From: Porphyromonadaceae bacterium
Lineage (GTDB): Bacteria; Bacteroidota; Bacteroidia; Bacteroidales; Dysgonomonadaceae
Assembly (NCBI GenBank): GCA_021372865.1
Contig: JAJFTO010000004.1
Span: forward strand, 206,175-270,174
DNA length: 64,000 nucleotides
Direction: 5' to 3'
Shown: one piece after another, positions 58,919 through 64,000 of the stretch
Layout: every line of letters starts with the position of its first letter
Numbering within the stretch: position 1 is the stretch's first letter
The notes under the pieces: generated by a model
The model's input: only the letters and a program-made list of their open reading frames with translations
Database searches by the model: none
Told to the model about the DNA's origin: nothing
Program-made: the position numbers and the translations under genes

Positions 58919-61900
58919 TTAGTCGAGACTGATGTTGAGTCCCAATCCTTTCAGTTCGTGAAGCAGCACGTTCAACGATTCAGGTATTCCTGCCGGTGGC
59001 ATGGGTTCCCCTTTCACGATGGATTCGTATGCTTTGGAACGGCCTACCACGTCGTCGGACTTCACGGTAAGGATCTCCTGCAGGATATGGGATGCGCCGA
59101 ATGCTTCGAGTGCCCAGACCTCCATTTCTCCGAATCGCTGTCCACCAAACTGTGCCTTACCACCCAACGGCTGTTGTGTGATGAGCGAGTAAGGCCCGAT
59201 GGAACGTGCATGCATCTTGTCTTCCACCATGTGGCCGAGCTTGAGCATATAGATGATACCTACCGTTGCCGGCTGGTCGAAACGTTCGCCTGTGCCTCCG
59301 TCATAGAGGTACGATTTGCCGTAAGCCGGTACTTTTGCTTTATCGGTCCATTCGTTGAGATCGTCAAGAGAGGCGCCGTCGAATATGGGAGTAGCGAACT
59401 TCAAACCGAGTTCTTTTCCTGCCCATCCCAGTACGGTCTCAAAGATCTGTCCCAAGTTCATACGGGAAGGTACACCCAGCGGGTTCAGGACAATGTCGAC
59501 CGGCGTTCCGTCTGCAAGGAAAGGCATGTCTTCCTGACGGACAATACGGGAAACAATACCCTTGTTTCCGTGACGTCCTGCCATTTTGTCGCCCACCTGG
59601 ATTTTGCGTTTCTTGGCTATATATACCTTCGCAATCTGCATGATGCCCGAAGGAAGCTCATCGCCAATGGTGAAATCGAAACGTTTGCGTTTCAACTCGG
59701 CATCCAGTTCCTTGTGGCGGCGCAGGTAATTAATTACCGTGGCGCGGATGAGTTCGTTCTTGTGGATGTCTGTGGTCCACTTGTTTAACTGAACGGCCTG
59801 GAAATCGATGTCACTGAGCACCTTTTGCGTGAACTTCGCTCCCTTGGGCACGATGTCCATGTTGGTGTAGTCTTTCACACCTGCCGATGTTTTACCATCG
59901 GTCAGCATCAGCAGCTTATCGATCAGCACCTTTTTCAGTTCTTCCATTTTGAGTTCATACTCTTCGTCCAGTTTTGGAAGAAGAGCCTTGCTCGAAAGTT
60001 TTGTCTTTCCCTTTTTGGATGCTTTAGAGAAGAGATTGGTATGTACGACAACTCCTTTGAGTGAGGGTGAAGCTTTCAATGAAGCATCCTTCACATCGCC
60101 GGCCTTATCACCGAAGATGGCGCGGAGCAGTTTTTCCTCGGGCGAGGGATCCGACTCTCCCTTGGGAGTGATCTTGCCGATGAGGATATCTCCCGGTTTG
60201 ATGCGGGCTCCCACACGCACAATTCCTTTTTCATCGAGATCCTTGGTTGCTTCTTCGCTTACATTGGGAATGTCCGAGGTAAGTTCTTCCAGACCGCGTT
60301 TGGTTTCACGTACTTCCAGTGAAAACTCTTCCATGTGCACGGAAGTGAAAACATCATCACTCACCATCCGCTCGTTCAACACGATGGCATCTTCGAAGTT
60401 ATAACCCTTCCAGGGCATGAACGCCACTTTCAGGTTCTTACCCAGTGCAAGCTCACCATCCTGGGTGGCATATCCTTCAGTAAGGATTTCACCAACTTTC
60501 ACCTTTTGCCCGACCTTGCATATGGGACGCAGGTCAATTGTGGTGTTTTGGTTGGTCTTACGGAATTTAGGAATGATGTAAGTCTTTTCTGCATCATCGA
60601 AACTGGTAAATTCCTCTTCTTCAGATCGGTTGTATTTAATTTTAATTGTGGTAGCATCCACATAGGTAATCTCTCCGTCGCCCTCAGCCATGACCTGGGA
60701 GCGGGAATCCTGGATAAGCTGTGCTTCAATGCCGGTACCGACGATGGGCGATTCGGTTCGCATCAATGGCACCGCTTGCCGCATCATGTTCGATCCCATC
60801 AGGGCACGGTTGGCATCATCATGTTCCAGGAAGGGAATCAGTGAAGCAGCAATGGAAGCAATCTGCATGGGTGACACGTCCATAAGTTCCACTTCTTCCG
60901 GAGCAATCACCGGATAGTCGGCATCCTGACGTGCTTTCACACGTGGGTTTATAAAGTGTCCGTTTTCATCGAGCGGGGCATTGCCCTGTGCGATGAGTTT
61001 ATTCTCTTCCTCTTCTGCTGCAAGGTATATGACTTCTTCGTTCTTGATGTTCACCACTCCGTTCTCCGCCTTGCGGTAAGGAGTTTCAATGAATCCCAGG
61101 TCGTTTATCTTCGCATATACACAAAGCGAGGAAATCAGTCCGATGTTGGGACCTTCAGGGGTTTCAATGGGGCAGAGGCGTCCGTAGTGTGTGTAGTGTA
61201 CGTCGCGTACTTCAAAGCCGGCACGTTCTCTTGAAAGACCGCCAGGCCCGAGAGCTGAGAGGCGCCGTTTGTGGGTGATTTCAGCCAGAGGGTTTGTCTG
61301 ATCCATAAACTGCGAAAGCGCATTGGTGCCAAAGAAGGTGTTGATCACCGAGGAGATGGTTTTCGCGTTAATCAGGTCGATGGGTGTGAAGACTTCATTG
61401 TCGCGCACGTTCATCCGCTCACGGATGATGCGTGCCATGCGGTTCAAACCCACACCGAACTGTGTATATAATTGTTCTCCTACCGTACGCACACGCCTGT
61501 TGCTGAGATGGTCGATGTCGTCCACCACTGCCTTGGAGTTGATGAGCTCGATAAGGTACTTGATGATCTCAATGATGTCTTCCTTTGTCAGTACCCGCAC
61601 ATTGACATCGATATCGAGATTGAGTTTTTTGTTGATTCTGTAACGTCCTACATCGCCCAGGTCGTATCTCTTTTCAGAGAAGAAGAGGTTGTTGATGACC
61701 TCACGTGCACTGGAGTCATCGGCAGGCTCAGCACTGCGCAGCTGACGATAGATATGGCGAATGGCGTCGATTTCCGAGTTGCTCGGATCCTTCTGCAGGG
61801 TGTTGTATATGATGGAGTAGTCGGATGTATTGGCCGTCTCTTTGTGAAGCAGGATGGATGCGACACCTGATTCGATGATTTCGTCCATGTGCTCTGCTTC

Positions 61901-62731
61901 GAGTATGGTCTCCCGCTCAATAATCACTTCATTTCTTTCGATGGAGGTAACCTCTCCGGTGTCTTCGTCCACGAAATCTTCCATCCATGATTTCAGTACA
62001 CGGGCAGCGAGCTTGCGCCCAATCACTTTCTTGAGGTTACTTTTGTTCACCTTCACCTCTTCAGCCAGGTCAAAAATTTCGAGAATGTCTTTATCGCTCT
62101 CGAAACCAATGGCACGCAGCAACGTGGTAACAGGTAATTTCTTTTTACGGTCGATGTACGCATACATCACACTGTTGATATCGGTTGCGAACTCAATCCA
62201 CGATCCTTTAAAAGGAATGATGCGGGCAGAATAAAGCACGGTGCCATTGGCATGCATGCTCTGTCCAAAAAAGACACCAGGAGAGCGGTGTAACTGTGAC
62301 ACAATTACGCGCTCTGCTCCGTTGATCACAAATGTTCCTTTTTCGGTCATATAGGGAATGGTACCCAGGTACACATCCTGAATGACTGGCGTAAAGTCTT
62401 CGTGGTCGGGATCTGTGCAATAAAGGTAGAGCTTCGCCTTGAGCGGAACGCTGTAGGTAAGTCCTCTGTCTACACATTCCTCGATGCTATAACGGGGAGG
62501 ATCTACGTAGTAATCCAAAAATTCAAGGACGAAATTATTACGGGTGTCCGCAATGGGGAAGTTCTCCGTAAAAACCTTGTACAATCCTTCATTTTTTCTA
62601 CTTTCGGGAGGTGCGTCAAGTTGAATAAAATCCTGAAACGATTTCAACTGTACTTCCAGAAAATCTGGAAAATCGAGCGGATTATTAATCGACGCAAAGT
62701 TTATTCTTTGGTTGGCGTTATTTGAAGACAT
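58919..62731 (-). CDS. rpoB: RNA polymerase beta subunit
   Basis: Second large subunit of RNA polymerase and the rifampicin target. The rifampicin region reads [20 protein letters not shown] and [20 protein letters not shown] (about 480-518), with the wild-type-like His in THKRR and Ser in RRLSAL. Then come [48 protein letters not shown] and [20 protein letters not shown] near the end. At 1270 aa it is full length. rplL lies 96 nt upstream, with a hairpin between. Confidence 0.98.
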   Translation of the reverse strand: MSSNNANQRINFASINNPLDFPDFLEVQLKSFQDFIQLDAPPESRKNEGLYKVFTENFPIADTRNNFVLEFLDYYVDPPRYSIEECVDRGLTYSVPLKAKLYLYCTDPDHEDFTPVIQDVYLGTIPYMTEKGTFVINGAERVIVSQLHRSPGVFFGQSMHANGTVLYSARIIPFKGSWIEFATDINSVMYAYIDRKKKLPVTTLLRAIGFESDKDILEIFDLAEEVKVNKSNLKKVIGRKLAARVLKSWMEDFVDEDTGEVTSIERNEVIIERETILEAEHMDEIIESGVASILLHKETANTSDYSIIYNTLQKDPSNSEIDAIRHIYRQLRSAEPADDSSAREVINNLFFSEKRYDLGDVGRYRINKKLNLDIDVNVRVLTKEDIIEIIKYLIELINSKAVVDDIDHLSNRRVRTVGEQLYTQFGVGLNRMARIIRERMNVRDNEVFTPIDLINAKTISSVINTFFGTNALSQFMDQTNPLAEITHKRRLSALGPGGLSRERAGFEVRDVHYTHYGRLCPIETPEGPNIGLISSLCVYAKINDLGFIETPYRKAENGVVNIKNEEVIYLAAEEEENKLIAQGNAPLDENGHFINPRVKARQDADYPVIAPEEVELMDVSPMQIASIAASLIPFLEHDDANRALMGSNMMRQAVPLMRTESPIVGTGIEAQLIQDSRSQVMAEGDGEITYVDATTIKIKYNRSEEEEFTSFDDAEKTYIIPKFRKTNQNTTIDLRPICKVGQKVKVGEILTEGYATQDGELALGKNLKVAFMPWKGYNFEDAIVLNERMVSDDVFTSVHMEEFSLEVRETKRGLEELTSDIPNVSEEATKDLDEKGIVRVGARIKPGDILIGKITPKGESDPSPEEKLLRAIFGDKAGDVKDASLKASPSLKGVVVHTNLFSKASKKGKTKLSSKALLPKLDEEYELKMEELKKVLIDKLLMLTDGKTSAGVKDYTNMDIVPKGAKFTQKVLSDIDFQAVQLNKWTTDIHKNELIRATVINYLRRHKELDAELKRKRFDFTIGDELPSGIMQIAKVYIAKKRKIQVGDKMAGRHGNKGIVSRIVRQEDMPFLADGTPVDIVLNPLGVPSRMNLGQIFETVLGWAGKELGLKFATPIFDGASLDDLNEWTDKAKVPAYGKSYLYDGGTGERFDQPATVGIIYMLKLGHMVEDKMHARSIGPYSLITQQPLGGKAQFGGQRFGEMEVWALEAFGASHILQEILTVKSDDVVGRSKAYESIVKGEPMPPAGIPESLNVLLHELKGLGLNISLD

Positions 62732-62770
62732 GGAAATGAGTTTTGGAACCTAATATATATTGACACAAAA

Positions 62771-62803
62771 GGTTAAGAATCTTCCAGTAGAAGATTCCTA
62801 ACC
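62771..62803 (-). terminator. rplL-rpoB hairpin, attenuator-like
   Basis: Two 14-nt arms (62771-62784 and 62790-62803; GGTTAAGAATCTTC / GAAGATTCCTAACC, one mismatch) with a 5-nt loop. On the minus strand it is followed by only TTTT. A partial terminator would let some polymerase through, which matches the known lower expression of rpoBC than of the L10/L12 genes in other bacteria. It could also be an RNA processing site. Confidence 0.7.
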
Positions 62804-62827
62804 ATATTAACCTAATTTAGGTAAATG

Positions 62828-63202
62828 TTATTTAAGTTCAACTTCTGCTCCAGCCTCTTCAAGTTGTTTTTTCAAAGCTTCTGCTTCGTCTTTTGTTATA
62901 CCTTTTTTCAATTCGCTGGGAGCTCCATCTACTAAGTCCTTGGCTTCTTTCAAGCCGAGTCCTGTAAGTTCTTTCACTGCCTTTACTACAGCCAGCTTGG
63001 CTGCTCCGGCACTCTTCAGGATCACGTCGAATGCGGTTTGCTCTTCCACTGCTGCCTCTGCAGCTGCAGGTCCGGCGGCTACTGCCACTGCTGCTGCAGC
63101 CGGCTCAATACCATATTCCGTTTTTAAAATTTCAGCCAGTTCGTTAACTTCTTTCACTGTTAAGTTAACTAATTCTTCTGCAAATTTTTTTAAGTCTGCC
63201 AT
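62828..63202 (-). CDS. rplL: Ribosomal protein L7/L12
   Basis: The ribosome stalk protein that recruits translation GTPases. The N-terminal dimerisation helix has [20 protein letters not shown] (about 11-30). A flexible Ala-rich hinge (about 33-52) follows. The C-terminal domain has [38 protein letters not shown], and ends [10 protein letters not shown]. It is 124 aa, normal. It lies 48 nt after rplJ. Confidence 0.98.
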   Translation of the reverse strand: MADLKKFAEELVNLTVKEVNELAEILKTEYGIEPAAAAVAVAAGPAAAEAAVEEQTAFDVILKSAGAAKLAVVKAVKELTGLGLKEAKDLVDGAPSELKKGITKDEAEALKKQLEEAGAEVELK

Positions 63203-63250
63203 TTTTGTATTTGTTTAAATTGATTACTAATTCTGTTTGTTGTATACACA

Positions 63251-63769
63251 TTAATTTTCTTTTTCCGACAACGTTTTCAATACTCCATGGAGAATTGTTC
63301 CGCCGGATTGGAGAGCCGAAATCACATTCTTTGCAGGTGACTGCAACAGTGCGATCACATCTCCAATAAGCTCTGTCTTGCTCTTGATGTTCACGAGATC
63401 CTGCAAAGCCTTGGGGCCGATGAAGAAACTCTCTTGCACATACGCGCCCTTGAAGGCAGGTACTTTGTCTGCTTTGAACTTATCAATGAGCTTGGCAGGA
63501 GCATTCGCCACATTAGAGAACATGATGGCCGTGTTCCCTTTTAATATGGGATACAGCTCTTCGTAGTTCTTGTCGAGCGACTCGAATGCTTTTTGCAACA
63601 AGGTGTTTTTTACCACTACCAGCTTGATATCCTGCTTGGAGCATTCTCTTCGTAAATTGCTGGTCTTCACCGCGTTCAATGTGGCGAGATCAGCAAGATA
63701 GAAATTTTCATACTCCTGAAGATTCGTTGCTATTTGTTCTATAATCAGTTGTTTATTTTCCTTCTTCAT
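63251..63769 (-). CDS. rplJ: Ribosomal protein L10
   Basis: Stalk base protein that holds L7/L12 dimers. Residues 1-130 have the L10 fold with NFYLADLATLNAVKTSNLRR and KLVVVKNTLLQKAFESL. VPAFKGAYVQESFFIGPKAL follows, and the C-terminal helix that binds L7/L12 ends TLSEKEN. It is 172 aa, normal. In many bacteria L10 represses its own operon. The gap to rplA is only 12 nt, so any L10 leader would lie upstream in or before rplA. Confidence 0.97.
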   Translation of the reverse strand: MKKENKQLIIEQIATNLQEYENFYLADLATLNAVKTSNLRRECSKQDIKLVVVKNTLLQKAFESLDKNYEELYPILKGNTAIMFSNVANAPAKLIDKFKADKVPAFKGAYVQESFFIGPKALQDLVNIKSKTELIGDVIALLQSPAKNVISALQSGGTILHGVLKTLSEKEN

Positions 63770-63781
63770 AGATCTTTTTTG

Positions 63782-64000
63782 TTAATTGGATTCTTCTGCC
63801 GATTTGGGGTCCACTTTGATGCCGGGACTCATCGTGCTGGAAAGGAAAATACTCCTGACATAGGTACCTTTTGCCGCTGTCGGTTTTAATTTGATCAACG
63901 TTTGAATAAATTCTTTTGCGTTGTCTCGAATCTGTTCGGGCGTAAAAGATACTTTTCCAATAGAGGTGTGAATAATACCGGTTTTGTCTACTTTAAAGTC
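63782..64000 (-). CDS. rplA: Ribosomal protein L1 (3' part of gene)
   Basis: The frame runs in from the right edge and stops at 63782-63784. The 72 visible C-terminal residues include [20 protein letters not shown], then [20 protein letters not shown] and [11 protein letters not shown], the conserved end of L1 that carries its rRNA-binding second half. The start lies outside the window. It precedes rplJ by 12 nt in the L1-L10-L12-rpoBC order. Confidence 0.95.
   Translation of the reverse strand, partial: DFKVDKTGIIHTSIGKVSFTPEQIRDNAKEFIQTLIKLKPTAAKGTYVRSIFLSSTMSPGIKVDPKSAEESN

Overview
The window is a stretch of a Bacteroidota chromosome, most likely order Bacteroidales and plausibly Dysgonomonadaceae or a relative (family-level placement is inference). 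The support is a SusC/SusD pair, a GT3-type glycogen synthase beside GlgP, DUF4954 and DUF3244 proteins, TPR/HTH regulators, and repeated promoter -7 boxes of the Bacteroidota form TAnnTTTG at sensible distances from starts. No rRNA, tRNA, CRISPR array or prophage was seen.

Layout. 1-583: 5' part of a PPi-type phosphofructokinase gene. 763-4792: sucA-sucB (2-oxoglutarate dehydrogenase E1 and E2). 4789-11489 (minus): UvrD/PcrA helicase, a small outer-membrane protein, thymidine kinase, MutS, and a Sir2 gene missing its C-terminal half. 11604-13275: two FKBP isomerases, one cytoplasmic and one a lipoprotein. 13276-22873: an AT-rich nutrient-uptake locus with SusC, SusD, a third surface lipoprotein, a membrane TPR/HTH regulator, and a DUF3244 secreted protein overlapping a short AraC-type regulator. 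23003-27369 (minus): GlgP and glycogen synthase. 27440-40673: mfd, then on the minus strand serine acetyltransferase, DUF4954, recA, bcp, dprA, a thioesterase and purL. 40825-43985: a LysE-type exporter, an M28 peptidase and a secreted partner protein.

43986-50335 is a decaying, AT-rich accessory island. It holds an IS3-family element with a frameshifted orfA and a lost catalytic Asp, an IS256-family transposase with three frameshifts, a C-terminal IS5-type remnant, three small orphan lipoprotein or membrane genes, and a LuxR-type regulator split by an in-frame amber codon. 50336-64000 returns to housekeeping: a YfcE-like phosphoesterase, ppk1, a DUF4143 ATPase with three phased 31-bp repeats upstream, and the ribosomal/RNA polymerase operon rplA-rplJ-rplL-rpoB-rpoC read leftward, with an attenuator-like hairpin between rplL and rpoB.

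The genes mostly serve central metabolism, DNA repair and recombination, glycogen turnover, and transcription/translation. I found no clear new defence or biosynthetic system. The best candidates for undescribed biology are the hydrolase-free SusCD/DUF3244/AraC locus, the DUF4954 protein beside CysE, and the phased repeats before the DUF4143 ATPase.
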